Shown piece by piece: positions 21,872 through 35,500 of a stretch of 64,000 bases of DNA. Each line of letters starts with the position of its first letter. The stretch's first letter is position 1. Below the pieces are notes generated by a model, which did no database searches, was not told the DNA's origin, and was given only the letters and a program-made list of their open reading frames with translations. The stretch comes from Anaspis maculata. Taxonomy: Eukaryota; Arthropoda; Insecta; Coleoptera; Scraptiidae. The stretch is taken from the NCBI GenBank assembly GCA_949128115.1, contig OX421968.1, forward strand, positions 52,469,423 to 52,533,422, read 5' to 3'. Position numbers and translations under genes: made by a program.

Positions 21872-22800
21872 CCGTCCGTTTTTTATTTTAGGCCCCAGCC
21901 CGTTGCACCTTTATTATGGGTTTCACATCCAATATATTATATATTTTTGAAATCAGAAAAACAAGATCTGTCGAGTGATGATATGTCAAATTATTTTTGA
22001 CAGATGTCATTTTTTGACAAATGACAGAATAGTACTTGTGATACTGTGATATGTGATATGTGATCAAAGCCCGTAAAATTTTGAAGAGACCTGTGTTCTT
22101 ATTTTTGAAATAGGGTGTCTTTTACAGCTTCTAGGGGTCTTTCAATAAAAAAAATGTCAATTCCAGAAATAGCCACTCAATAAGTAATAGGTATTTTTGA
22201 TATTAAAAATCATATTAACTAATGGTGATGATCTGATTTTTAAATCGCCCAAATTATTGGGAAACTCTTAAACACCTCATCTTTCAGGTAAGCTTATAAA
22301 AAAATCGAGGGGGTCATATCTGGCAAGCTCGGATGTCATCGCGTTGGGCCGGTAGTTCCAATTCACTGATCGCCGAATCTTTCATTCAAGGAACAAGAAG
22401 GCGGTCATTTCGAGCAACTTCTTTAGGACATTTTTTGTTTCATTGTGAATAAATTATTATTATTATCATTAGTTGACATAAAAAATAGGTATCTGCTTTA
22501 CCTACTTACTTATCATGTATTTCTCAAATTCAACATTTTTTTTCTATTGAAAGACCCCTAGAAGCTGTAAAAGATACCCGATTTCAAAAATGAAAACACA
22601 GTTCTCCTCAGAATTGTATGGGCTTCAAAATGATATATTACAAGCACTATTCTGTCAATTGTCAAAAAATGACATCTGTCAAAAATAATTTGACATATCA
22701 TCAGTCGAACGATCTTGTTTTTGTGATTTCAAAAATATATTGGGTGTGAAACCCATATTAAAGGTGCTACGGGCTGGGGCCTAAAATAAAAAGCGGACGG
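21872..22800. mobile_element. CCGTCCG foldback element (929 bp)
   Basis: The ends are TA|CCGTCCGTTTTTTATTTTAG and CTAAAATAAAAAGCGGACGG|TA. Arms continue with GGCCCCAGCCCGT, then GACAGATGTCATTTTTTGAC, then CTTCTAGGGGTCTTTCAATA in complementary order. The middle (22200-22540) is non-palindromic and uncoded. The TA flanks fit a Tc1/mariner-like target. Confidence 0.85.
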
Positions 22801-23774
22801 TATGTAGTTATCCGTGAAAAAATGCAAAATATGATGAAAAATTTAGTTTGGAAGCATGATTTCCTTCACGCAGTTAGCCAGATTTTCCTTCGAAACATTG
22901 TATGTTCTGCTAGGTTCTGTAAGAAACTTTCCATCACCATTAAGTTTTTAAGCTTTCAACTTCCCTATCTTTGAGGGTCCGCATCTTCATGCCCTTGCAA
23001 GATGTAAAACATTTTAGGTAAAACTTTTGACTTCGTCGGTGAATGGAATTTTTTTATGCAGTTATTCACTTCCCAATAAGTTTTCACTAACTTTACCTGG
23101 TCGGCAAGACTGCTGCGCACTACTATTCTCATACAGCTCTTGCGCAGCGACTGGATTACGTTCAGATCACAACGTTTAGATCACAGAAGTTCAGATGCAG
23201 TTCCTCAGGTTACCCTGAGGTGAAAGTTCCACCGGGAAATAAAATGTGCCGTTCAAAAGTACTTATCCACCATATTGGAACATCTGATCTACCGTTCAGG
23301 AAATCACTGGGGAACTGCCGAGTGTTTCCAAGCTCCCCGAGTTATTTGTGCGGTAAATCGGGAGGGATCCCACTTTTGACAATCAGATTTGGGAGGATTG
23401 ATGTGTGGTGTTGGATTAGGTTCTGTGTGGTGAATAAGATAGGCAGTTTCAGACACGTGATGATTAGTCAGAGCCAGAGAAACTTGAATTATGCTCTTGT
23501 GGTGGATTATTAAATTTTATTAAATTACCTATTTATTGAATAATATGAACCATAAAATTATTAATCAACGCCACAGTGCAGTCAGCTGTCATTATGGTCA
23601 CTACTGTGTTTGCAGTAACGATGAGTTTCCCAAGATTATCCATAACTCCCCTGGGCAGTTCCTCTCCTTCACTCTACCTACCCCTCCACTTACTTTTCCT
23701 TTTTAGCGCTTCCTTGGGTAAATATATTTCTGAACGCACCCATAGTAAGTCCTGTTTCATGGATGGACGGCGGC
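22801..23774. other. No gene recognised
   Basis: The stretch is unique-looking sequence with short open frames only. None of them resembles a known protein and none shows splice-linked continuation. Confidence 0.5.
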
Positions 23775-23993
23775 CAGTGCCGGATTCAGGAATGTGGAGG
23801 CCCTGGGGCGACAGTATTTTGTGGAGGCCTCAAGTTGAGCCTTACGATTTTTTTATGAATAATACTCGGAATAATAATAATAATAATAATAATGAATAAG
23901 GTGTTTTTGGATTTGTGGAGGCCCTAAATTTGTGGTAACATGTGGGAGCCCCGGGGCGGTCGCCCCTGTCGTCCGTGCTTAAATCCGGCACTG
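23775..23993. mobile_element. hAT-type MITE, 219 bp, with 8-bp target duplication
   Basis: The ends are CAGTGCCGGATTCA and TAAATCCGGCACTG. Directly outside are identical 8-mers ACGGCGGC at 23767-23774 and 23994-24001. Eight-base duplications and CAGTG...CACTG ends are the hallmark of hAT elements. The inside has an (AAT)n tract and no open frame of interest. Confidence 0.9.
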
Positions 23994-24284
23994 ACGGCGG
24001 CCGTGATTGAGCGTTAATTAATATCATAAATTTAATTGAGCATCCAGATATCTCAGGTTGATGGAGTTTTCGCCTTTCTTTGTAATATTTCCTGAGGTTT
24101 GGCTTAAGATCATTGAGACACTGCGTTGAGGCAAGAATAAAAAATGAACCAAGTCGGCAGTTTCTTAAGAAAAAACATTGTTTATAAATTAAGAATAAAG
24201 AAGGCTCACGTCCATAATACACCATGTATTTTCGAGAACTTTTTAAGCGACATACAAGTTGACAACAACATTATTGTACAATAT

Positions 24285-24290
24285 TTTATT
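24285..24290 (-). terminator. Candidate polyadenylation signal of Gat
   Basis: AATAAA on the minus strand, 470 bases past the Gat stop codon. The position is plausible for a 3' UTR but not proved. Confidence 0.3.
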
Positions 24291-24614
24291 ATGTTAGATA
24301 TGCATTAAACGCTAAGATTTCCTAAAGTACTATTCTTAGTAATAAAAGTTAATAAATTAAAAACAAATGACAAGAATGAAGCTAGAAATGCAGAACTAGA
24401 AGAACGATGATATGGTAATATCCATTTTACACTTGACACTTAACATCATGATCGGAATTATTGTTAGCACATCCTTTTTTTTTGTGATATTTTTCGTTTC
24501 TTTTTTTTTACAAATGACAACACTGGCACAGTTACGTAGATATTTTGTACGTGGTACTCCCAATAAACTCGCATACGTAGTAGATATGTACGAAGTTTTA
24601 CAAACTTACGATTA

Positions 24615-24642
24615 GGACAGTACAGTACAGTACAGTACAGTA
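24615..24642 (+). repeat. (ACAGT)5 microsatellite
   Basis: Five copies of a 5-base unit within the presumed 3' UTR of the Gat gene. Confidence 0.95.
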
Positions 24643-24759
24643 ACATGCTAGTTTTGCTTAATTACAAAGCAGTCTGAACACTAATGATTTTACTGTGGAA
24701 GACGAGATATGTGATACGGTAAAAAACGACGCTTGAAAGTTCATTTTTTTTAAGATGAA

Positions 24760-27700
24760 TTATACTGTCACGGACATAGCTTCTTGCTGCATCTTCGCTC
24801 GGACAGTGGGGACGTCATCTTCTATTCTGACGAGAAGTCGAATTTTCTATAACAATTTATTCGTTAGCAGGACATTAAAAAAACGTTATAAGCAAGCAGT
24901 ACCGTTTCCTTATCGCCGGGAGTTACCATCCAAATCCAAACCATGTAGCCAGGTATGCATAACATGGAAGTGAGTGCTGTGAACCAACCAAACAGATGGG
25001 CCCATAAGGGAAATTCATAGTTCAAGTACTTCACTGGCGTCCATTGGATAATATTGAATATAAAAACGCCCTGCAACATTGTAATTTTTAGAATTAAATT
25101 GTCAACGGTAGAAATACTACTTACAATACAAATCACTGGGGTTGTAAAAGTCCAACAGAACTTCCACCAGGACATGGGGTAATATCCGATCATTTCCTTG
25201 ATGCCGTCGTAGAATCTGTTGACGCCGAAAGCCCATGAAATTGCGATGCACTCGAAGAAAATCAAGAATAACAAACAGAAACCACTTACTGCGTACGAAT
25301 CTAATATTTGAAACACGTACATTCCACCCTAAAACAATGGTTTATTATTATGGTTCTCTGCTGAATAAAGATGTTTCTCTTGAACTCACCTCTGATATAC
25401 ATGTTAATCCTACAAGATACGAAAGAGCGCAGACGACTGCAATGAAAATTTCTTTCCTCTTCCTCAGAATGTGCGGCCATTCGTCGATAACGGCGGTCAC
25501 GAAGCCCTCCATGGTGCAAAACTGCGAGTCCAAACCGATCAGCAAGATCATGAAGAAGAACAAGCACGCCCACAATGGCGAGCCGGGAAGTTGCAGGACC
25601 GCAGAAGGATACGCCAAGAACGCCAGTCCAGGACCTGACGCGGCAACTTCAGCCACCGGTTTTTGTTGCTCGTGGGCCATGAAACCGACCACCGAGAAAA
25701 TGACGAAGCCCGCAAACATGCTCGTACTGGAGTTGACCGAGCACACAATCAAGGCGTCCCTGTGAAATCACCGTTAGCCTTCAGAAAAAAGGTTTGCATT
25801 TTATTTGATCATTACTTACTTGTACACGTTGTTGGTGAATTTGTTGTAACTTCCCAAAGCGACTAGAGTGCCCAGACCCAAACCATACGAGAAGAAGATT
25901 TGTGTGACGGCATCGATCCATACTTCAGACTCCTTTAGTTTAGCCATATTCGGCATCACGTAGAACTTTATCCCTTCCATGGCCCCTGGCAGGGTGACTC
26001 CGCGTATTAGCAGGATCGTAAGTAGCACATAAGGAAATAGGGCAGTGAAATACACAACCTTCCCCGTCCATTTCACCCCTTTCCATATGCAAAAATAACA
26101 GATGATCCAGACCAGAAGCAGTGTTCCGGCAAGTTCCCACCGGATCGAACCCACATGTTCGATACCATCGGATATCTGGAGCGCTCTTCGCCTAAAACCA
26201 GATTGTGCGTTATCTACTGATCGGTTAAAAGAAAATTTCGACCCAATTCGCATAATAAATGACCACGGCGCAAACGGAGGAGTCTCCGAATCGCTTCATT
26301 ACGGAAATTACACCATCGTTACGATACACATTGAGCTCAACGGCGTTGTCGTTAACGTTTTGGTCTCAACCGATATATTTATTTATGGCCATTATTGTGC
26401 GATTCGGTTTGCTCCCTCGCATTACCGTCCCGAAACTTACTCCCAGAATTCTTTGACGGGATCTGTTAGTTCAGTTACGGACACGTTATGTTGTTTAATT
26501 GCACAAATTTTGCTGAAAGTGTTGTTAGGGTTGTACTGCTCCCAGCAAGTTAACGCCCCACGGTCATATGGGTTGACGCAATATCTTGTATTCCAGTAGT
26601 TGTTGCATGTGCGCCATGGGACATCTACGCGTTTTGTTAGTCATAAAAATGTTAGTCCTTACTGTCTACGTTTTTCCAGGAGGCACTCACCTGATCTCAG
26701 CGACATAAAGAAGTAGAATATCGCCCAGGCCAAGATTACGATGTAATAGATGTTCATCCAACATGACATGACGGCTGCTGCGTATCCGATTCCTGGAAAA
26801 TGCATCTTTGAAAGACTGTGTTTCCCTCGCAGGAGATGGAGATATACGACAGGGTGTTGGTTCTTCGAGACTCGCCATTGAAAATACGGTGAGAAATGAC
26901 AAATACGGTTGAATTAGGCAGGAACTGCTCATTCTCATGCCTAACACATTATTTGAAAAAGAGTTTCAATTTTTATCGAAGGTTCTATATTCGATCATAA
27001 TATCTGACGGATACTTTTGAGGCATGAACATTTTTTCATCCAAGTATTGGATTTTATACAAGTAATAATTTTTCCCATTAAATTGACTGCAATTGATTAT
27101 CGAACTCTAATAATTGAGCAAGATGCTTCTGGATTTGGCGACGAGCGAGCCGAGTCAGGAATTTTGAAACAAGTTCATACTGTGTAGCATCGTCTTAGTT
27201 TTTGACAACTCCACTTGATGCATTTAGTTGATCATGTCATTTTAACTTGATTTAGTTTCGAGTTATCCTTGTAACAACTCGTTTTCCATTTAAAGAATTT
27301 GCCAAATCTTTCGGAGTGAAACCCACGAAGCGCCACGAAAAATGTTTTTCAATACAGTATCAAGTAAAAATTGACCCTCGCAATTTTTGAATCAAATAAT
27401 CATTTAAAAAATTTAGGTATTGATTTTTTTTCAAAGTGACATTTTTCTTCAACATCTCTTGAAACCACTGAAAATAACCTGCAAGATCTGTTTTCGCAGA
27501 CGATTGTTGAGCATGCGGATGAGATGTGCATCTCCAACCGCACTAAGTCTCAATGATGAGCCTCAAAAATCTAACGCCTTGTTTACTGTCGTAGGTACCT
27601 TTGAAGATGGGCGCAATTTTGAAAACGCCGAGTCCACCGATGGTCATCATTTGACCCAGAGCCAACTCCATGAAGAACATCGGGATGCCAGCCAGTATGA

Positions 27701-27989
27701 GCGTGATGAAGTAAGGTATGAGAAAAGCACCGCCACCATTTTTATAACACAAGTAAGGAAACCGCCAAACATTCCCTAAACCTATAGCCAAACCAACTAC
27801 TGATAATATAAAGTCTAGTTTACTGCCCCACGTCCCTCGTTCGGGAATGGCATTGTCATATTTTTTCGGTTGTATTTGATTCGCTGAGTTCGCCACACTG
27901 GTCAATGTTTGCAGTTCAATTTCTTCGTGTAGATTTAAGTTAAGGGTGTTGTCCAAGCAATCTTGTGCTTCTTCCTTCCTCTCGGCCAT
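24760..27989 (-). CDS. Gat: Sodium- and chloride-dependent GABA transporter, eight coding exons, 625 aa
   Basis: Coding exons: 27599-27989, 26691-26792, 26441-26624, 25820-26191, 25390-25759, 25125-25328, 24903-25070 and 24760-24846 (1878 nt with stop). All introns are GT-AG and phases join. Most introns are 54-66 bp; the first is 806 bp and the third 249 bp. The protein is an SLC6 carrier of 12 membrane segments. TM1 (about 61-80) has [17 protein letters not shown], the Na+/substrate site. The second extracellular loop has the conserved Cys pair (C-x8-C) and N-glycosylation sequons NNT and NVS. Later blocks include [54 protein letters not shown] and [13 protein letters not shown]. The last exon gives [20 protein letters not shown]. 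The Leu in TM1 (GLAIG) where mammalian GAT1 has Tyr, and the tail, are those of insect Gat. It clears GABA from synapses at the plasma membrane of neurons or glia. No defect was seen. Confidence 0.93.
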
Positions 27990-28058
27990 TTTCGTCAGAT
28001 TTTACTTGTCACACGTCCCGAAACGTCAGCTCATTACAGACCAAGTTCAAACCAGCGT
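27990..28058 (-). other. 5' UTR segment of Gat with upstream splice acceptor
   Basis: On the minus strand a pyrimidine-rich TTATCTTGATTTCCAG ends at 28059, 69 bases before the Gat start codon. That suggests the 5' UTR is spliced from an exon further upstream, beyond 28059. No AUG occurs in frame before the called start in this segment. Confidence 0.5.
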
Positions 28059-31000
28059 CTGGAAATCAAGATAAGCCTAATTAAACGCACATTAAAGTTA
28101 CATGTTACAATACATTTTAAATAACTAACACCACCCAGGCTTCGACAGTGAGGGATATTCTCTTTTAAAGCTTGATCCTGATTTCACGGGTCCCTGCTGG
28201 CCTGTTGTATCTCATGGAATAATAATTCTATAGCCTATCTACTACGGAAAATAATGAAGTACTGTATGAATAAATCAGTATTACGCAAGTAATATGTAGC
28301 TACCTATTTGACAAGTTTTGTGGCAAAATTTCGAAACGAAACAAACTTGACATGGAACCGCCGATCGCTTAAAAAAAAACGTGAGTATATAAAAAATGAG
28401 TAGTAGTGAAAGGTCATTATTTAAATTAGGTACCCAGCGTGTGGACAATAATTCAAGTATGAAAACTGTCTATAATGCCAAGTATGCAAACAATAGAACT
28501 AAAATAATAGTACCTCTCGTCATCTTTCTATAAAACACAATATTCGCAGAGAGAGAAAGAGAGAAGCAATCGATCCCGATGGGTTATTGTAACGCGAGCT
28601 GGGGGAAACTGGAGTTAATTGCTCCCGACAAGAATGCAAACAATTTTCTTTCGCGAGATAGTTATTTAGAAGACTATTCATTTAAATTTTCAATCCGCTC
28701 TTCAAAAGTAAAGTCTCTTATGTAGACTTTGCACTGTTTGGTTTTATATACTTCACCCTTAGAAACTTTCAAGTATTAGGTACAAACTTGTCCAAACATC
28801 CTTTCAATTCCATCGTTTGGCGAAAGATCTAGAGCTACAAAAAAAAAGAAACAGAAAAGGTTGCCAAATTAGTTTCACAAACTGACCGGTGGTATTATCG
28901 GATATTTGTGTGTGCGTGTGGGTGTCGTATACATGTCATATTCCACATATCACTGTTGAACTGTATTGTACTTTTTCTTTTAATTTCCGCGAACATATGG
29001 CACTGTCACGTGTCAACGCGTTATTGTGTTTCCACTTCTGGACATTTTTGTATTCATTTCAGGAAACACCAATGTTATAGTGTTGACAAAACATCGAGAC
29101 TGATTCATCTTGCCGCGTTTTCGATTTCATTCTGACCTGCAGACGCTTCGGAAGAAATTTCCGATTGAAAAAATTGTGTAGAGGAGCAGAAAAGTGAGAA
29201 AGGTTTTCTGTTCATCGAGAAATTTCTTTTCTGTTTTTGTTGCTGTTTTGTTTCTGGCTTCGCGGACGTAGTCAGTAAAAAAAAATCCAATAGCTTCAAC
29301 CCACTCAACCATTAATATCGACGAAATTGCTCTTAATTCCGGAAACAAAGGTTTTCTATGGTTGCCTGATCTAGGGTTGATGGCGGAAGCTTTGGGAATT
29401 TGCTTTGAAATTTATCAGAGAGGAGGGAGGACGCGTTATAAGCTGAGTAAATCATCCATTCATTGACATTATGCGGGAAAACCCGCATCATCCACCTGAA
29501 CCATTACGGACAATAGGTATACTGCGATATTACGGAGATTCATCTTCAATATTTTCGGTGTTTTGATGCGTGAAATTGACAAGGGGAAACTTTGATGTTG
29601 TGGATTTGTCAAGGTAAAAATTGAGCCCGCAATTGACCGTTGAATAGCGATCAAAACCGAACCTAGCTTCGGCAGTTTTGTAAGCTCATTTCTCATAATT
29701 GGCGTTGACGATTGAGGAAACGGACAAATTGTACCATGCGTCGGAACGGAGTTTTTGGGCATGCTATGCTTAAATCAAAACGCACTAATTTCGCACCACG
29801 AGTACAAGTAGTTGAAAAATGGAATTATATTCCAAGCAAAGAATTGCTGAACCCTACCAGTTTTTCACACCCACAATGAAAACGAATCTGTCGTGTCACT
29901 TTCTCAACGCAATCGACATTTTATTCGATGTATTAAAGTTTTGGCTACACTTAACAAGTAGATACAGGAACACAGGACTGTTGGTGCAAGGTCAGAGCTA
30001 AATTGTCGGAAACTTGAAAGTATGGTGTAAATCAGTAACTATTGTCACGAAACTCACGAAAGTAATGATTCGGAGTTCAGTTTTTCAAAAATGTTCCCAA
30101 ATTGTGCGGAAAAAATCGATGGGTAATGAAATAGCGAGGAAGGAAATGTGTATTTTTCTTTCGAAACAGAGTCAAGTTGGGTATTTGACGACCTAAATTT
30201 TGGAAAGACTCTCAACGGCTGTGACGAACTACAAAACGACTGCTTTTGAATCGGGAACAGTTTTAATAAATTAAATACGATGTTTGTGCCTGTGACACTA
30301 GGCTGACAACATCAAAAATTTGGGATAATGTAAATAAATCAGGGTACCATGCCCTGTCGAAACTTTGGTCGTCATTATACAATAAAACGTGATTGCTCAG
30401 TGATATTTTTGGAGTCAGAACAAACAAAGACATAAGACAGAATATAAGAACTTCGAAAAGAACTATGTAGGTGCATCTGTTGTAACAAGAAAATCAGCGG
30501 TGGGAAAGACTCGCGCCTGGATGGAATTAAAATTGGCAACAGGTCGGCAATCCGAGCGGCGAAAGTTTGGGAAAGAAAATGGTGGACGGATGTTGTATAA
30601 ATTTGGGATGGCGTGGCGGTGTCGGGTGGTATTCGCGAAATTTCATTATGTCATCTTGCCAAAATGGCGAACGCTCTGTACAAAGAAAAGTTTTGTGTTA
30701 ACTCAGAGGTGATGTTGTGCTTGACGAGTATACCTACTGCGGCGTGCGTAAAATAAATAAACCTCTTTTGGCTTGAGTTTAATCTTGCGAGTATGTAATA
30801 TCATCATCCTCCTCCTTCAGAGACGCGATGGATCTCTCCCCAAAGTATAAAGCACATTAATTGTCCTTTATGTCCTTAAAGGAAACGTTTAAGCTAAGAA
30901 ACTCGTTTGATACAGAGAAACAGTTCGGTCCCACATAATTATATCCGAACTGAAAGCAATTTGCCATTTTAATTATGGCCCTTATTACGCACGATTTCTC

Positions 31001-31947
31001 ACGCGAGCGCAGATGTTCGAGCACAAGACTCATTTTTATTAGGGCTATTTGTTTAACAAGTGAAGGCTGTCAGTGTATGTAGCGCCAAGGATTTAATTTA
31101 ATTAATTTATACCGGTCATCGTGATTTTGGAATCAACCAATAAGTATCCTCCGGCCTTTGATTATAATCCGGGTACCTATCAATGTACTCGGGGTTTATA
31201 TACTTACGAGCAGGATCCGCACCGCATACCTAGTGATACTGGTCTGCGTATACATACAAGAAAAACTAGAAACCGGAAAAAACGGAACCCGGAAATGAGC
31301 CCGTGTCCAATTCCCGTGCGGAATGGAGGGGAGGGGGGAAGAGCAATTTTACGAAAAATCTGCTCGACTGAACAAATTTCACGAAACCAATTCCTGGGGG
31401 CGCAGAAGTCGTGGATTGCGAAGTCAATGGTAATATATCTAGGGCACAATGTTATTGTATAACTGGGTATTTCCGCCATAGCGACTTGCTCATCTAACAT
31501 TCGTTCCCCATGATAGCGAAATTGAAATAAATGTCATATCGTGGGGTCTCACACAGACAGATTGTTTTAATAGGGGGCTAGCCAATTACGCACCGACACT
31601 TTTTAATTCAACAGAATGAAATCGAGTGTTGTGTGGTGGTACCTAAAGCAACAGCTCGAACGTACATCTCGAGACTTGTACGTTCGATTGGAATGAGAAA
31701 AAAAAAAGTAGCCCGATATGCGGAGACACAGGTGGAAAAGAAACGCTGATTATCCGAGGGAAATACGCACAGCACATATTATAGTAATAGAATAAAAAAT
31801 GCGCTAAAAATCCGAACAAAGGAGCGAGACTGAAATAAACTTAAGCGAAGACCTTTAACTCTTTGAATTCAAAACCACAAAAGTCAATTATTCGGGAATT
31901 TTAATTAGCGGAAGACCGAAGTTTGAAAAATGGTTAATTATGAAAAT
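28059..31947. other. Upstream region of Gat, no gene recognised
   Basis: The sequence is mostly unique-looking, with few inverted repeats compared with the rest of the window. Short open frames exist on both strands but none resembles a known protein. It is the most likely place for Gat 5' UTR exons or regulatory DNA. Confidence 0.45.
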
Positions 31948-31967
31948 GAGCTCCGCTCGGCAAAGTG

Positions 31968-31994
31968 GAGCTCCGGGTTCGATTCCCGGCACTG
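31968..31994 (+). repeat. tRNA T-arm/B-box-like fragment (possible SINE remnant)
   Basis: CCGGGTTCGATTCCCGGCA has a T-arm stem-loop and the B-box GGTTCGATTCC. No A box or acceptor stem was found upstream, so it is not a tRNA gene. A tRNA-derived SINE or tRNA fragment is the likely source. Confidence 0.4.
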
Positions 31995-32296
31995 TGGGTC
32001 TTGGTGTTGTGCTGTGAAAACAGAATTTTTCTGTGCTTGTAATTATGAATAAAAATACAGCAAACTCCTATGACACAAGAAATGCCGAAAGGAGAAAATC
32101 ATTCATTTGTTCATCAATAATAATTGAATAATTATTGAAAATGACAATGAAGGTACGGCGAAAGTTTAGGGATGGCATGTTAAAATTCCTGGCCGAGTCT
32201 AATTCATCGGAATTTCCACACGCTTATATTACTGTAGAATGAGAGTTGAAACTGGCAAACCACCTCCATGCACGGTCTTGATGATTTTTGTTTGTG

Positions 32297-32340
32297 CACA
32301 CACACAACACACACACACACACACACACATAAACACACAT
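32297..32340 (+). repeat. (CA)n microsatellite
   Basis: A CACA run with a few interruptions. Open frames across it on both strands (Cys/Val or His/Thr rich) are artefacts. Confidence 0.95.
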
Positions 32341-32504
32341 ATACAAAAAAAAAACTGTAAAAATATTTACAGTTTTTGTGGCGGTGTCGGCAGGCCGTTT
32401 TGTTGCGGGTCGATTTCCGTGGAGGATGCGTTTGGGGGTAGCGCGGGAACTGAGAGTGAAACTTTTCGGCAGAAGCAAATATAATATAATAAAAGTACAC
32501 GGTA

Positions 32505-32545
32505 CAGCAGCAGGAGCAGCAACAGCAGCAAGCGCAGCAGTAGCG
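32505..32545 (+). repeat. Imperfect (CAG)n tract
   Basis: CAGCAGGAGCAGCAACAGCA and continuing. On the minus strand it would be CTG-rich. It lies 4.5 kb upstream of the Gat start codon; a 5' UTR role cannot be judged. Confidence 0.8.
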
Positions 32546-35500
32546 AGCTTTTTCCTCCCCGTGAATCTTTAATACGTAACTAAGCAGGGGTGGCTCACAT
32601 TACGCAATATTTACCGATGTAATCCACGTGGTGTGTAAATTCACAAACACTGCACACAACGCGGAAACACAAACTACCACCAGGCACCGAGAGTGGTCTT
32701 CTTGGAGTACTCTGGACCACTGACTCCTGCTACGCGCTACATCGGCAGCCTGTTGGAAGCTCTAATCAGTTACGTTATCCACCAATCACATTGCCATCTT
32801 GCGCCAGAGAGAGGGGCTAAATTGGGGATATTTTTATCAGACACATGCGACGATCGCCGAATTTTTGTGGCCAAGGGAAAGTTCTCGTGAGATAGGCGCT
32901 TTTCCAATGTCTTATACATTAAGCCAGCATGGTGATACTTCTGAGGCCCTTCTTCTGTCGGTAATAGTTTCCATCACTTAGTCGACACGATGCCTCTGAA
33001 AGCAAGCGAGGGACCCACTTGTCTGTAAATAAGGCTTTATTAACATAATATGCAGATTTAGATAGTTGCTCATTTCTATATCGTATTTGTAGGCGAGATC
33101 TAATTTATCAATTTGAATAATTGGCTAATTTTATTCGTATTGTTTACCGACTTAATATATAAACTTCATATAGGAACTTGCTGCCTTTATGGAGTGTGTC
33201 ACTGATGTGTTAAAAATAAGTGCCCTCAAGCATCACTTGACAAAAATAGCATCTTTGCCTGTTCATAATTTCATTCAACAATAGGTACCCTATTTGAAGT
33301 CTAGTTGATTAATTAGTGTTATGTTTTTAATTTTTGAACTTCCTGATCTTTGAACGAGGGTTTGTGCACCGCAATACTTAGTTTAGGCATGTAGGTACTC
33401 ATGCGTAGTGGTTCAACCTGGTTTACTGGTTATATATCAACTAGAAGCGCCATTATTAATGAAGTTTCAAACTATCAAATCAGTTTTCGCTATCATTGAA
33501 CAAGCAAGTATTTGAATTGATCGAACAAGCTGTGCAACACGGAACTCATGTTTTTACAAAGACCCTCACTTATATTTAGTAAGGAAATGCTGCCAGGAAA
33601 TGGGTTACGCCAAGCTCAAAAATCATAATTGGTTATAATTGAGAAGTTGAATGGAGAAAATGAGGTTTCTTCATCAAGTCAATTTAATATTTAACGTGCT
33701 TCTGTTACACTGGAAGTGAAGTTTCCTGGTTTGGAATTACTATAGTTTCAGTTCAAGAGAGACATTTTTCTCTCTTTGTTTTGTAATATTATGTACATGT
33801 TATTCATTTTTTACGGAAATCACGTTTTATTCGATCACGTCTTTCTCGGGAGATCAACCAAATTTCCAAGATATGCTTTATCAATCACGTTTTTCAGAAA
33901 CTTGGGTCGTTAACAAGAACAGGGCGATTCAGAAAGGCGGGAAAATATCAAACTTGTCGTAGATACATTGTTACATTTTGAATCATACTCAGTATGCCAT
34001 TGAAACGGCCTTATTTTCGGAAAGACTGATCTGTGGTGAAAAGACTTTCGAATAAAACGAGAGTTTCCAAAGAATGATCCATGGAGAATGAATCACCGCG
34101 CGATTCTTGTTTTTTTTCAGAAGTCTTTTGTCCTAGATCAGACACATTTACGACTTTCCAGCTAATGAGACCCTTTTAAATCCAGAGTGATTCAAGACGT
34201 TGGAAAAAATTCTTCATAATTTGTCTTCTGGAAGAACTTGATTGTGAAAGCATATCCTGGAGCTTTGGCTTGTCGCGGATGAGAGGCTTCTTGAATAGAA
34301 CACAATGTCCGTGAAGAATTCAAATACATACATTTCAACCCGCCTCATTCACTAAATTTGTGTGCTTCTCATATTATTTGACATAATTATTATGTACTGT
34401 ACATGAAGATTGTAGGGTAGGTCATTTAGTTTTGACGTTCACTGATTTCCTACAATTAAAGTTTCAAATATAATTTTGATAAATACAGTAGAAAGTTGTT
34501 AGGTACCGACCTATACGTATTGAAGAAAAACATGGACCTAACGTGGCAACAAACTATGGACATTGTTTAAAATTTGAATGTGGCAAAATGTGTGTTGAAA
34601 CGTCCCGCATGATTCAATTAAGTTGGACATTGTTGTATGGAGGCTGATGAATTTGATAAATCGAAACGATACTCCTAAAAAAAATTACAATAGTGAAAAT
34701 TTCAATGCATATCATGGAATGGTTGCAAATAATGCATGCGCCCCTAGTCATTTACAATGATCCGGTCATGTGACATGTATCCTGCCATTGCTACTTCCTT
34801 TCCCGTCGCCCTCAGAGGATGTACCTAACCGGGAAATGATTTCTGCAGCGCGACTAGTCATATATTTAAATATCATGGCTCGTTCTAATTGTTTGACACT
34901 GACTTATGTCCACGATTGCATCCGGGCAATCCTCCAAGCGAGGACGCCTTTCTTTGGAGCTCGCCGGCTCCTTCAACGATAATTTCATAATATGAACAAT
35001 AGTTTCGGTAAAACAGATTGTTTATTTCCCCTTAGAATCGGCATTGTTCCGAAGCCGATTGTTTGACGTCGAGGACCTGTCACTCACTATTAAGGAAATA
35101 CAAACTTCAATTGTTAAAGTTCTCTGGTTCCACAGATAAGATGCCACTGTTTTCCACACAAAATGACGCTATAGAGGGCTGATGCCGGTACAATTTACTA
35201 TATTACATCAGGAAAACAAACACGTTGCTTTTTTCGTTGGCCATTGTGCGTGACGGAGCTGTTTGAATTATTATTTTATTGTGAGGAAAATTCAGGTGGA
35301 AAATTCGACCGAAAACTTCGCATCGTCATGGTGGAGGTGCCAGTTTGTAGCGCGCGAAAAGTCACACGCTAGAACCTAGAACCCCGCCGAAAACGTTTAA
35401 TTCTTGGGACATACTGTTTGGGTGAGTGATACAAGGGATTTTCATTAGATTTCCCTCGAAACACCCTTGTTCTGGCGTGTCGAAAATACTGCTCGTCGTA

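Noticed and set aside
25235..25765. 176-codon plus-strand open frame
   Set aside because: Antisense to exons 5 and 6 of the Gat gene.
31948..32010. Possible tRNA gene
   Set aside because: Only a T-arm/B-box is present; no acceptor stem, D-arm or anticodon arm fits.
32204..32500. Cys/Val-rich open frames
   Set aside because: Translation of a (CA)n microsatellite.
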